Source: Selenomonadaceae bacterium
Lineage (GTDB): Bacteria > Bacillota > Negativicutes > Selenomonadales > Selenomonadaceae
Reading direction: 5' to 3'
Length of the DNA: 35,540 nt
Assembly (NCBI GenBank): GCA_017476005.1
Contig: JAFVEM010000023.1
Span: forward strand, 1-35,540
Part shown: positions 7,884 through 15,081 of the stretch, piece by piece
Numbering within the stretch: the first letter of the stretch is position 1
How the letters are laid out: the number at the start of each line of letters is the position of its first letter
Notes under the pieces: generated by a model
Seen by the model: only the letters and a program-made list of their open reading frames with translations
Databases searched by the model: none
Told to the model about the DNA's origin: nothing
Program-made: the position numbers and the translations under genes

Positions 7884-8399
7884 TTATTTCGGCGACAGAC
7901 ATTGCGTTGTAATTCCCACCGTCAACAGTAAGCGTAATTCAGCGGAAAAATCCGGCAGGTTATCCGGGTGGCAATCGCTAGACACGACAAGGACGCTTTG
8001 CGCGTTAAAGATGGACAAGCAGGTGTTGTAGAATTCTTCCTGGTTGCCCGGTTTTCCGGCGAGAAATTGAATGTCCTCAAACAACAAGGCATCGACTTCC
8101 CGATATTTGCGGCGAAATTCCTCCATGGTGTTGTCCCTTACGGAACGGATGAGTTCGTTGACAAAGGTTTCGGCGGTAACGTAGAGAATTTTCTGGTCGG
8201 GAAAATTTTTCAAGATTTCGTTGCCAATGGCGTGCAAGAGGTGCGTTTTCTCTTGTTTGGCATCGCCGTAGATAAAAAGGGGATTGTGCAACCTGCCGGG
8301 AGATCTTGCGACACCACGGGCGGCGGCGTAGGTCATCTGATTGTATTTGGTCTTCACAAAGTTTTCCAAGGTGTACTGGCTGTTTAGGGTTTCGTTCAT
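7884..8399 (-). CDS. Truncated DnaA-like AAA+ protein with altered Walker A
   Basis: 171 aa from an ATG preceded by GGAGGAG. It matches only the AAA+ (domain III) part of the replication initiator DnaA: YTLENFVKTKYNQM, then PLFIYGDAKQEKTHLLHAIGN, then LLFEDIQFLAGK. The chain stops just after LPDFSAEL, about where the sensor region should begin. Domains I and II, the helical lid and the DNA-binding domain IV are absent. The P-loop GxxGxGKT is changed to GDAKQEKT (two glycines lost) and the Walker B DD is ED, so ATP binding is doubtful. It may be a decaying dnaA paralog or a DnaA-binding regulator. Its promoter element is shared with the WYL gene. Confidence 0.7.
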   Translation of the reverse strand: MNETLNSQYTLENFVKTKYNQMTYAAARGVARSPGRLHNPLFIYGDAKQEKTHLLHAIGNEILKNFPDQKILYVTAETFVNELIRSVRDNTMEEFRRKYREVDALLFEDIQFLAGKPGNQEEFYNTCLSIFNAQSVLVVSSDCHPDNLPDFSAELRLLLTVGITTQCLSPK

Positions 8400-8525
8400 G
8401 GGTAGCTCCTCCATGCTGTTTCAAATTGTTGCTAATTCACATGATAACACACTCGATGTACGATTTTTTGTACATGGATATTATATTTTGGGTAGATGAA
8501 ATGATTACCGCCGCTAGTTGCGAAT

Positions 8526-8566
8526 ATTATAGCATATCTGCCCCCCCGAAAAGACATTTTCGGGGG
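8526..8566 (-). promoter_or_regulatory. Extended -10 promoter with perfect palindrome, upstream of the DnaA-like gene
   Basis: On the minus strand TATAAT (8526-8531) is preceded by TGC. A perfect 10-bp inverted repeat, CCCCCGAAAA / TTTTCGGGGG with a 4-base centre (8543-8566), overlaps the -35 position. The arrangement and sequence match the element at 7819-7858. The WYL protein is the obvious candidate to bind it (inference). Confidence 0.6.
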
Positions 8567-8740
8567 ACAAAATTTACACAAAAAACTTTCTGTCTCTTGC
8601 CATGAAAACTGCATGATAATGTCCGGCTATCTCTTGCCCGTGAGCGCGTATGTCGCCAAGAGCGTTCACTACTACAACAGCCTTCCCGTGATAAAATTAC
8701 GACATATATGAAACAACCTTTGCTCGAAAGGAGACTCTCT

Positions 8741-8809
8741 ATGCTCCATATCGGTTGCCACCTCTCATCGGCAAAAGGCTTTCTCGCCATGGGCAAGGAG
8801 GGCGACTAG
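8741..8809 (+). pseudogene. nfo: 5' stump of nfo (endonuclease IV)
   Basis: After a good ribosome site (AAAGGAG), translation gives MLHIGCHLSSAKGFLAMGKE, the conserved N-terminus of deoxyribonuclease IV, an apurinic/apyrimidinic-site repair enzyme. It stops at a TAG after 22 codons because the sequence changes at about 8800. The remaining roughly 260 residues are missing. This marks a deletion or insertion junction. Confidence 0.75.
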
Positions 8810-9002
8810 GGCTGATTATGTGCGGCGGCTATGGCACAATATTTCAATCCACGCCCTCTAAATAGGGATGTAGAAAAGGTGATAGCTGATTCAAAATCAG
8901 CTTATATGATTTCCGCAATATGTTCTTTAGAATGCTCAGCCTAGAAAGGACAAGGAACAGATTTGAATTGTATCATTTTGATAAACAATTCTATGAAACG
9001 AA
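8810..9002. other. Junction region without a recognisable gene
   Basis: This stretch lies between the nfo stump and an ATPase stump. It holds an 8-bp hairpin (AGCTGATT and its complement, 8882-8900). A plus-strand open stretch of about 42 codons (about 8816-8953) looks weakly coding, but I cannot identify it and it has no clear start. Confidence 0.3.
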
Positions 9003-9230
9003 CGTGTTTTAAATTTGACCTTGGAGAATTTCCGGGCAATTAAGTCCCTGACCATCGACTTCGACGGTAAGGACACCGACATCTACGGGGCGAACGGCCT
9101 CGGCAAGACCACCATAGCGAACGCTATTTCGTGGCTTCTGATTGACCGTCCCATTACGGATGAGCCGCAATTTGACCCCAAAACGCAAAATGCACACGGT
9201 CTTCACCACACCGCTTCCATCAACATGGGA
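9003..9230 (+). pseudogene. N-terminal stump of an SMC/SbcC-type ATPase
   Basis: The translation contains LTLENFRAIKSLTIDFDG, then YGANGLGKTTIANAISWLL, a Walker A site in the typical first 40 residues of SMC/RecN/SbcC-like ATPases, and then FDPKTQNA. A proper start codon is missing (a stop lies just upstream of the frame), and homology ends near 9230. There the sequence continues as the antisense of an HTH gene. Hundreds of residues of coiled coil and the Walker B lobe are lost. Confidence 0.7.
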
Positions 9231-9488
9231 CTGCGTAGTGTCACCGTGTGCATCTTCATTTTGCAACTTATCGTTTGCGTGAAGTCCTCTATCAAAGAAC
9301 ACCATCAATATATCAGCCCCCGTCATTCCTAATGTGTCGGCTATTATATTGGCATCCTCCACAGTCATCCTTGCACGCTCGGTCTCCAAGGCACCATACC
9401 GACTCTGAGTCATTCCCAACGCCCGTGCGAACGACTTCTGCGAAAAACCTCGTCGAACCCTAGATGCCTTTAACTCACAAATATTCAA
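9009..9488 (-). CDS. HTH (XRE-type) regulator with a chimeric C-terminus
   Basis: 159 aa. The start is TTG at 9488, seven bases after GGAGGGG. Residues about 5-65 form an XRE helix-turn-helix (GFSQKSFARALGMTQSRYGALE, then MTVEDANIIADTLGM). Beyond about residue 85 the reading frame runs antisense through the ATPase stump and is probably not native, so the original C-terminus was lost at the junction near 9230. It is divergent from the second XRE gene at 9622, with two palindromes between that are likely operators. It may still bind DNA as a short repressor. Confidence 0.6.
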   Translation of the reverse strand: MNICELKASRVRRGFSQKSFARALGMTQSRYGALETERARMTVEDANIIADTLGMTGADILMVFFDRGLHANDKLQNEDAHGDTTQSHVDGSGVVKTVCILRFGVKLRLIRNGTVNQKPRNSVRYGGLAEAVRPVDVGVLTVEVDGQGLNCPEILQGQI

Positions 9489-9510
9489 TGCCGCTCCCCT
9501 CCTTTCCTGC

Positions 9511-9525
9511 CTGTCACGGTGACAG
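9511..9525. promoter_or_regulatory. Palindromic operator candidate between divergent XRE genes
   Basis: CTGTCACGGTGACAG is a perfect 7+1+7 palindrome, 22 bases upstream of the TTG start of the minus-strand XRE gene. This is the position and size typical of XRE repressor operators. Confidence 0.55.
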
Positions 9526-9565
9526 TGTATGCCGTCTGCGTGAATATGTCAAGATAAAATTTCGA

Positions 9566-9587
9566 TTTTCAAGATTTTTCTTGAAAA
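9566..9587. promoter_or_regulatory. Second palindromic operator candidate
   Basis: TTTTCAAG (9566-9573) and CTTGAAAA (9580-9587) form a perfect 8-bp inverted repeat with a 6-base spacer. It lies 34 bases upstream of the plus-strand XRE gene. A related half-site, TTCTTGAAAA, recurs at 12451-12460 upstream of the serine recombinase gene. Confidence 0.5.
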
Positions 9588-9621
9588 GGTTGGTGTTACC
9601 ATGTAAAAAGGAGCGATTGTC

Positions 9622-9972
9622 ATGAAAACCAGTTTCAAGGAACTCAGGCTGGGCAAGGAGCTAACGCAGGAACAGCTTATCGAACAGTTCAACGCCACCT
9701 ACCACAGAACTTACGGCCCTTCGGCCATCTCCATGTTCGAGAACAACCACCGTGTGCCGGAAATCTCCGCACTCATCGACTTCGCCGACTTTTTCGATGT
9801 GTCTCTTGACTACCTGCTCTGCCGCCCGTTCGTCCACAAGCAGAAGAACGCCTTCGACCTTACCGCCGACGAGAAGGAACACATGAAGCGGTATCGGGCG
9901 GTGTCGCTCGTCGCTCGGCAACTGCTCGATGCCGTCTTGGACTACGCTTGGCGGCAGGAATACCCAGAGTAA
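9622..9972 (+). CDS. XRE-family HTH regulator
   Basis: 116 aa. The N-terminal HTH (residues about 5-67) reads KELRLGKELTQEQLIEQF, then GPSAISMFENNHRVPEI and DFFDVSLDYLL, a standard Cro/CI-type domain. The C-terminal 50 residues are helical and charged. AAAGGAGCGATTGTC precedes the ATG. It is divergent from the XRE gene at 9488, and palindromes between them imply mutual or autoregulation. It is the likely regulator of the integrated element that holds the ATPase/STAS/PIN genes and the serine recombinase. Confidence 0.85.
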   Translation: MKTSFKELRLGKELTQEQLIEQFNATYHRTYGPSAISMFENNHRVPEISALIDFADFFDVSLDYLLCRPFVHKQKNAFDLTADEKEHMKRYRAVSLVARQLLDAVLDYAWRQEYPE

Positions 9973-9986
9973 CGGGGCTGACGGCT

Positions 9987-10131
9987 AACTCCAACTTGCC
10001 GAGTTGGAGTTTCAAACGATTTTCGCACGAATACATAAGCCATAAAGCCCATAATAACGGGCTTGACGATGATTAAATACACATTTTCCGAACAATTTTC
10101 AGCCGAAAATCCCAACTTGGTGAGTTGGACT
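9987..10131. repeat. Two related palindromes in the 9973-10211 gap
   Basis: AACTCCAACT (9987-9996) and its complement (10002-10011) form a perfect 10-bp hairpin just after the XRE stop. A second copy of the core, CCAACTTGGTGAGTTGG, sits at 10112-10128. The first could act as a terminator although its T-run is short. The pair may also be protein-binding sites. No gene is seen in this gap. Confidence 0.5.
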
Positions 10132-10211
10132 GGCAAGTTACCGGCAAGTAAAAAGCCTACCTGGACAGTGTGTCTCGGTGGACTTGAAAAACTTGCATGT
10201 AGTTTCTACAA

Positions 10212-10760
10212 CTAAGAGTAAGAATACACTACAACGTTCGGGTCGGCTTGAAAATCTTTGTCATCGGTTATGAAATTGGGACAGTTGGATGCGTGATGAT
10301 TGACTAGAGCAAAATCAATAGGGTCATATATGTGTGCTGTATACTTACTCAAAAAGCTGTCCAAATCGGCAACATCAAGAACATCGTCAATCAAGGTATA
10401 TTGCCTCTTGATTTGTTGGTGCATCATGTTTAGATTAGCCGCTATACGACTACGTTCTACGGTCATCCTTCTGTAAGATTTCTTGCTTATATTACTGTTA
10501 TTGCTTTGCTTATAAATTTCATATTCTGTCTTTTCTACTAAGTGATATAGCTCTTGTAAACTAAGGGCAGACACATATATTGTGATATTTTTCATTAGCA
10601 AGGTTTGCAGGAAGATGGAATAGACCCTTATCTTATTTGGATGCCATGTTGTTTGGAAGTGCACTGCACATAAAATGTTAGTGTCTAGGAAAAACGTATC
10701 CTTGCAAGTTATCTGATTTACGTCAACATTAGATATTAATTTAACCATATTACGTCTCAC
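10212..10760 (-). CDS. PIN-domain ribonuclease-like protein
   Basis: 182 aa. The four acidic positions of PIN nucleases are visible: FFLDTNIL (Asp26), SLQELYHLVE (Glu near 70), YDPIDFAL (Asp near 145) and FITDDKDF (near 165). PIN proteins are metal-dependent RNases, often toxins or effectors. The start used is GTG at 10760, which overlaps the TGA of the STAS-like gene (GTGA); an ATG four codons later is possible. It is the last gene of a three-gene operon with the STAS-like and ATPase genes, which differs from the usual small antitoxin-PIN pair. It could be the effector whose activity the other two control (inference). Confidence 0.8.
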   Translation of the reverse strand: MRRNMVKLISNVDVNQITCKDTFFLDTNILCAVHFQTTWHPNKIRVYSIFLQTLLMKNITIYVSALSLQELYHLVEKTEYEIYKQSNNSNISKKSYRRMTVERSRIAANLNMMHQQIKRQYTLIDDVLDVADLDSFLSKYTAHIYDPIDFALVNHHASNCPNFITDDKDFQADPNVVVYSYS

Positions 10761-11119
10761 TTTTCTTGCAGAAGTTTTTCTAAAATACGAACTCGATCCA
10801 TTTTTTCACTAGAACTAATTGTTGATTGATGTCGTGCGTTATCCAAGGAGTGTTGATAAGCTATTTGACCAACCTCAGATAGGTTTATAACCTTTATCTT
10901 GTTCATATACTCACCAAACGGCATTTTCTCCAACAATCTAGCAAGTGCTAGATTAAAAAAACGGGTAGTAAAAAATTTGACTTTTGAAAAGTCTAATACA
11001 ACAGAATCATCATCACCCATATTTTTTAACGCAACATCTATTATAGGGATGATATTATCTGCGTCATCAGAGGAAAATCCGCTACTTATGTATTGGGAAA
11101 CCACGATGGATTTCGTCAT
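10757..11119 (-). CDS. STAS-like protein (DUF4325 type)
   Basis: 120 aa. Strand-helix pattern SVVLDFSKVKFFTTRFFNLAL followed by KIKVINLSEVGQIAYQHSL resembles the STAS-like domain DUF4325, related to anti-sigma-factor antagonists of the SpoIIAA/RsbV group. AAAAGGAG lies in the tail of the upstream ATPase gene, eight bases before the ATG, so the two are tightly coupled. STAS proteins are classical partners and phosphorylation substrates of GHKL kinases, and here one is encoded directly after a GHKL ATPase. The PIN gene start overlaps its stop. A partner-switch role is inference. The Phe-Thr-Thr in the switch region offers candidate phosphorylation sites. Confidence 0.75.
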   Translation of the reverse strand: MTKSIVVSQYISSGFSSDDADNIIPIIDVALKNMGDDDSVVLDFSKVKFFTTRFFNLALARLLEKMPFGEYMNKIKVINLSEVGQIAYQHSLDNARHQSTISSSEKMDRVRILEKLLQEK

Positions 11120-11121
11120 GA

Positions 11122-11964
11122 TTATTCTCCTTTTAATTTGTAAATCACATCTCGTGTTTCTACGATTTCTAGTTCAAAAAATGTACCCCGAAATGGATTT
11201 TGTAATTCAGCAAAATGTTTTTCTCCTTGAGGGTTTTGGACAAATAGAACATCGTTATTACAGATTGTTACTCTACCATGGTTGATTTTTGCAAAATCTA
11301 ATAGCCAATCAAACCCCACGCCCCTAGGTTGCGGCTTTGTGGAATGACCTTTCCCAAACGCCCAACCTAACAATTTGGCGTTTATCTCGAATTTATCATA
11401 CGAAGGCAATCCGTTAATATTGAAGTAATTTTTCACATTACTGATGATGCCTACACCTGTGTCGTAGCAGGAAAAGTACAACTTTTTTCTTAATTTTTTA
11501 TAGCATCCACCCATAACATATTTTGCTTCGGAATGTTCAACGGCATTGTTATAAACCTCGCCAATTATTGATACTAATGCCTCATTTAGCTTATCTGTCA
11601 TTTGAATTGGGGCATCTTCCAAATTCCTCGCAACTAATTGTATAACATCGGTGGGATTCTCGAGACGAAAGAATGTATGCAAATCTTTTCTCTTTAGTCG
11701 ATAATAGTCCCAAATACCCATCTCGCGCACGTGATCCATCAGACGTTTATTGGGCAAGTATAGCTTCAACCTTTTCCCAAATTGCACACTTAAAACAATT
11801 AAACATCCTAACAGAAACACAAACGTTTTTCCGTATCTGAACGAGTTTGTCAAATAAACGTCAATGTTTGTTTCTTTAGCAGTACATATCTTGTTCTGTA
11901 AGTCTGCAACATTTTCAAAAGCACTTTTCCCATTAAAAAACTTTTTGTCATAATCTATTCGCAC
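11122..11964 (-). CDS. GHKL-type ATPase (histidine-kinase-like ATP-binding protein)
   Basis: About 280 aa. The C-terminal half has the GHKL boxes: an N box with GEVYNNAVEHS, a G1 box DTGVGI, a G2-like PRGVGFDWLL and a closing GTFFELEIVE. The N-terminal 130 residues are unrecognised and contain a short hydrophobic segment (FVFLLGCLIVLSV, near residue 50). There is no dimerisation His box and no sensor, so it resembles anti-sigma kinases or stand-alone GHKL ATPases more than two-component kinases. The start is put at GTG 11964, eight bases after AGGAG; the longer start (11973) overlaps that site. Two bases separate it from the STAS-like gene. Confidence 0.8.
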   Translation of the reverse strand: MRIDYDKKFFNGKSAFENVADLQNKICTAKETNIDVYLTNSFRYGKTFVFLLGCLIVLSVQFGKRLKLYLPNKRLMDHVREMGIWDYYRLKRKDLHTFFRLENPTDVIQLVARNLEDAPIQMTDKLNEALVSIIGEVYNNAVEHSEAKYVMGGCYKKLRKKLYFSCYDTGVGIISNVKNYFNINGLPSYDKFEINAKLLGWAFGKGHSTKPQPRGVGFDWLLDFAKINHGRVTICNNDVLFVQNPQGEKHFAELQNPFRGTFFELEIVETRDVIYKLKGE

Positions 11965-11975
11965 GGGCAACACTC

Positions 11976-12041
11976 CTACACAAAAAGCCGGTTAGTGTGA
12001 CTTCTTGGATTGTGTCCTTCATTTCCTTTGGACGTTTCCAT
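11976..12041 (-). CDS. 21-aa leader ORF upstream of the ATPase gene
   Basis: ATG at 12041 follows AAGGAG at a good distance and a TATAAT-like stretch further up. The peptide begins METSKGNEGHNPRSH and ends in LFV. Its TAG lies 11 bases before the preferred GTG start of the ATPase, overlapping the AGGAG of that gene. Translation of the leader could therefore open or block the downstream ribosome site. It may also simply be a small unrecognised gene. Confidence 0.4.
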   Translation of the reverse strand: METSKGNEGHNPRSHTNRLFV

Positions 12042-12056
12042 GCGTCCTTCTCCTTA

Positions 12057-12333
12057 TTATATATAGTATATAGGCATAGCACCAAAACCACAGAAGCGGT
12101 AATAAACCTTTCTCACAACGGAGCCAAGTGGCCATGCTTCAATATCGTCAAAAAAAAAGTGCATGGCGTTCTTTTTTTTAGAAATGCCACTGGACATAGT
12201 ACATTATTTTCTGCAACTGTAGATTGCTAATCTGATGTCCATCCAATGTACACCTACTAACGATATATTCGGCAACTACCATTGTAGCGTAATAGCCTGT
12301 GAAATCAGGCGCAAAAGGCCAAACCGTCGTCAT
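12057..12333 (-). pseudogene. Broken Panacea (DUF4065 / SocA-like) antitoxin-domain gene
   Basis: GGGGAGGTG precedes ATG 12333. The first 50 codons end in ISNLQLQKIMYYVQWHF, the hallmark of the DUF4065 (Panacea) domain, then meet TAA. Past that stop, an A-rich run and a 9-T run (both slippage-prone), the frame shifts and reads DDIEAWPLGSVVRKVYYRF, the next conserved DUF4065 block, before double stops at 12054-12059. Panacea domains neutralise diverse toxins in toxin-antitoxin systems. The 3' third is missing and the remaining end overlaps the promoter region of the ATPase operon. I saw no partner toxin other than the PIN gene. Confidence 0.75.
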
Positions 12334-12493
12334 GGCAACACACCTCCCCTCAAGCAAACACCAATCCCCCACGCCAGTACTACTCCATTCTACGCAAATA
12401 TGGATTTTCCCTGCTTACACAGGAAATTTTTTCCCGAAAATCGATATTTTTTCTTGAAAACCGAATAATATATGATAATTTTCCGACGAAGGA

Positions 12494-13945
12494 GTGACCG
12501 CCATGCCCCAACAAATCGCCATCTACATCCGTGTCTCAACCCAAGAGCAAGCCCAAGAGGGCTACTCCGTGGAGCAACAGACCGAACGCCTCACCGCCTA
12601 CTGCAAGGCCAAGAATTGGCCTATCGCCGATGTATATACCGACCCCGGCTTCTCCGGGGCGAATACCCAACGCCCTGCCTTGCAGAAGCTCTTCGCCGAC
12701 ATTGAGGCCGGTAAGGTCGATTGTGTGCTTGTCTATAAACTGGACGGGCTATCCCGCTCCCAAAAGGACACACTCTACATGATTGAAGATGTATTCCTCG
12801 CCCACGGCGTAGCGTTCGTTTCCTTGCAGGAGAATTTCGACACATCAACGCCCTTCGGACGGGCTATGATAGGCATCCTCTCGGTATTCGCCCAACTGGA
12901 GAGGGAGCAAATCAAGGAGCGCATGGCCATGGGCAAAGTCGGCAGAGCCAAAGCCGGACTTTTCCACGGCGGCGGCTATTATCCCTTCGGCTATGACTAC
13001 ATTGACGGGCATCTTGTGGTAAATCAGACCCAAGCCATTATCGTCCGGGATGTCTATGATATGTTCCTCTCTCGTATGCCCATCAATCAGATTGAAGGCA
13101 TCATCCATGAAAAATACGGCCTCCACATCCACCACACACTAGTCCGCTCCATCTTGACCACTCCCATATACATCGGACTTATCACTTGGGCAGGAGTGAC
13201 CTATCCCGGACAGCATGAGCCGCTAGTTGATGATGATACATTCAAACGAACGCAGGATTTGCTCCATGACCGTGCCAGAATTGCCGCCAGTAAGCCGGCT
13301 CCTTTCCGTGCTACTCACCTGTTGAGCGGTCTTTTGGTGTGTGGAACTTGCGGTGCTCTCTACTTCACCCGAAAGAACCACACCAGTTGTAACGGCGAGA
13401 AAATTTGGATTGGCTACTATCACTGCTACTCTAGGGCAGGGACGAAAGACCGGGTGGTTGACCCTAATTGCAATAATCCTACCTATCGGGTAGATGAGTT
13501 GGACGCTCGCATCACCGAAGAGATAATACGCATGGTGAATGACAAAGCCTATTTTCAGTCCATGTTGGGTATGACCAAGAAGAAGGATGTCGGCAGGATA
13601 GAAGCCGACCGCATAACGCTCATGCGGAAAATAGATTCCCTCGACCTGCAAATATCACGAGTGATTGACCTCTACCAACTCGGTAACATCGGCATTGAGG
13701 ATATAGGCAAGCGAACAAAACAGCTTCAGGAAGAAAAAACCGCCTTGCAAAAGACGTTGGACGGTTTAGTCATGCCGGAGGATGAGCGACTGGAAGAGGA
13801 CGAAGCACTGTCAACGCTTCACCAATGTATCGCTGTTCTCGAATCGGACAACATGGAGGCAAAAAGGGCGATACTACAGAGACTAATCAGAAAAATCGTG
13901 GTAAAACCCGTTAAGGGCGAATTGGATATACATTGGAACTTTTGA
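12494..13945 (+). CDS. Large serine recombinase (resolvase/invertase type integrase)
   Basis: 483 aa. The N-terminal catalytic domain has IAIYIRVSTQEQ with the nucleophile Ser12, and YKLDGLSRSQKD and FGRAMIGILSVFAQLERE follow. A recombinase domain spans about 165-270. A zinc ribbon lies at about 280-335 (CGTCGALY, then a Cys-rich stretch to NPNCNNP-like DPNCNNP), followed by a coiled-coil region at 360-440. The enzyme performs site-specific integration and excision of phages or ICE-like elements. GAAGGAG precedes the ATG, and a terminator follows at 13958-13989. It lies at the edge of an element whose right end cuts into the tyrosine integrase gene, so it probably inserted the region to its left. 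It looks intact. Confidence 0.92.
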   Translation: MTAMPQQIAIYIRVSTQEQAQEGYSVEQQTERLTAYCKAKNWPIADVYTDPGFSGANTQRPALQKLFADIEAGKVDCVLVYKLDGLSRSQKDTLYMIEDVFLAHGVAFVSLQENFDTSTPFGRAMIGILSVFAQLEREQIKERMAMGKVGRAKAGLFHGGGYYPFGYDYIDGHLVVNQTQAIIVRDVYDMFLSRMPINQIEGIIHEKYGLHIHHTLVRSILTTPIYIGLITWAGVTYPGQHEPLVDDDTFKRTQDLLHDRARIAASKPAPFRATHLLSGLLVCGTCGALYFTRKNHTSCNGEKIWIGYYHCYSRAGTKDRVVDPNCNNPTYRVDELDARITEEIIRMVNDKAYFQSMLGMTKKKDVGRIEADRITLMRKIDSLDLQISRVIDLYQLGNIGIEDIGKRTKQLQEEKTALQKTLDGLVMPEDERLEEDEALSTLHQCIAVLESDNMEAKRAILQRLIRKIVVKPVKGELDIHWNF

Positions 13946-15056
13946 AATATAAAACGACCCCGGCTCTGTAATTTTGAGCCGGGGTTTTTACACAACACAG
14001 GGGAAACTCTATGCATAGCGTGGCGTGGGTATGGCGTAGAGAATGTGTATTTAAGCCGTACCGCTTCAACCCCGTTCTAAAGGCATCGCGCGATATTCGT
14101 TTACCATGCTCATCAGTACAAACAAGGTCGCGTCGGATAAAACCTGTGCCGGGAGTTTCGCTTTTCGATATTTGCCATACCGCGCCATCATCTCCTTCAT
14201 AGATGCGCAGGTATGCTCCACCGCACTCTAATTCATTCTCCGACTGCTGACGCTTCCACTTTTTCAGCGTGTTCAAAAAATCCGCGTCGATCAGTATGGT
14301 GCGTTCACTACTTGCCGTCTTGGGTGGACCGAAATAATTACCCACATTAGAGGTATGGATCAACTGCCGAACTACGGTTACGGTTCTTTTTTCAAATTCA
14401 ACACAATCCCACGTCAAGCCTAACACCTCGCTCATCCGCATCCCAGTGTGGGATGCGATAACGATGGGCATGTGCAACGGGTGTCCAAAGGGATATGCCG
14501 ATAAAAGCTCGTTTAGCTTCTTATCCCTGATGACGGTACGCTCTATGACTTTAGCCGGAGCGTTTTTGGGGATTTTGATGTATTGGGCAGGATTGACCGT
14601 CAAAAGCTCCATTGGAAAGACCGCGTAAGACAGTGCTTCGCGCAAAACTCTCAGCTCTCTGCCGATTGTGCCGCGAGCGTGGCCTTTGGCGGCCAAGTCT
14701 TGCACATAGGCTTCAACGTCACGCGGACGGAGCTTCTGTAAAGTCTTGTCGCCAAAAAAGTCAAACGTTGGCTTGAGACAAGAACGATAGTTCGCTATGG
14801 TGTTGGGACGCACCTCTTTTTCCTTCTTGTCCAGCCACTCATTGAGATAGTCCTTCACGCTAATCTTGTCGCTGAGGAGCGCGATATTGCCGCGAGCAAG
14901 GTCGGCTTGAGCCTTGGTTCCGGCTTCTTCGGCCTCCTTTTTGGTTAAAAAGCCACCCTTTTCAATCCGGCGGCGTTTGCCGTCCGGCGTGTACTCCGTG
15001 GCCTCGATAGAGTAATACCACTTCTTGCCGCGCTTGCGAGTTGCTACCTTTGCCAT
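13911..15056 (-). pseudogene. int: Tyrosine recombinase/integrase truncated before its catalytic tyrosine
   Basis: The native part runs from 15056 to about 14010. It has an N-terminal arm-binding domain (WYYSIEATEYTPDGKRRR), a core-binding domain (about residues 60-160) and a catalytic domain with the first Arg in HTGMRMSEVLGLTWD and the H-x-x-R motif in HSLRHTHATL. Directly after THATL the frame enters foreign sequence from the serine-recombinase side and ends in about 35 unrelated residues. The second His/Trp and the nucleophilic Tyr are missing, so it should be inactive. Tn916-type and phage integrases are normally about 380-400 aa. It starts at an ATG downstream of the 23-bp repeat (15082-15104). 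Confidence 0.85.
13958..13989 (+). terminator. Terminator of the serine recombinase
   Basis: CCCCGGCTC (13958-13966) pairs with GAGCCGGGG (13976-13984) and is followed by five T's. Integrase homology begins some 20 bases further right, so the element's end lies between about 13990 and 14012. Confidence 0.85.
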
Positions 15057-15081
15057 ATTCAGTTCACTCCTAACGAATTTG

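Noticed and set aside
8432-8796. Minus-strand short frames across the palindromic promoter before the DnaA-like gene
   Set aside because: They overlap the promoter element and the nfo stump and show no ribosome site or conserved motif.
8841-8870. A stretch ATTTCAATCCACGCCCTCTA that looks like the inverse of a type I-C CRISPR repeat (GTGGATTGAAAT end)
   Set aside because: Only one copy, no spacer-repeat pattern and no cas genes. The same bases also fit a short coding-like frame, so chance is likely.
10212-10760. PIN gene as a simple VapC toxin of a VapBC pair
   Set aside because: There is no VapB-type antitoxin. The upstream coupled gene is a STAS-like protein and the protein is longer than typical VapC.
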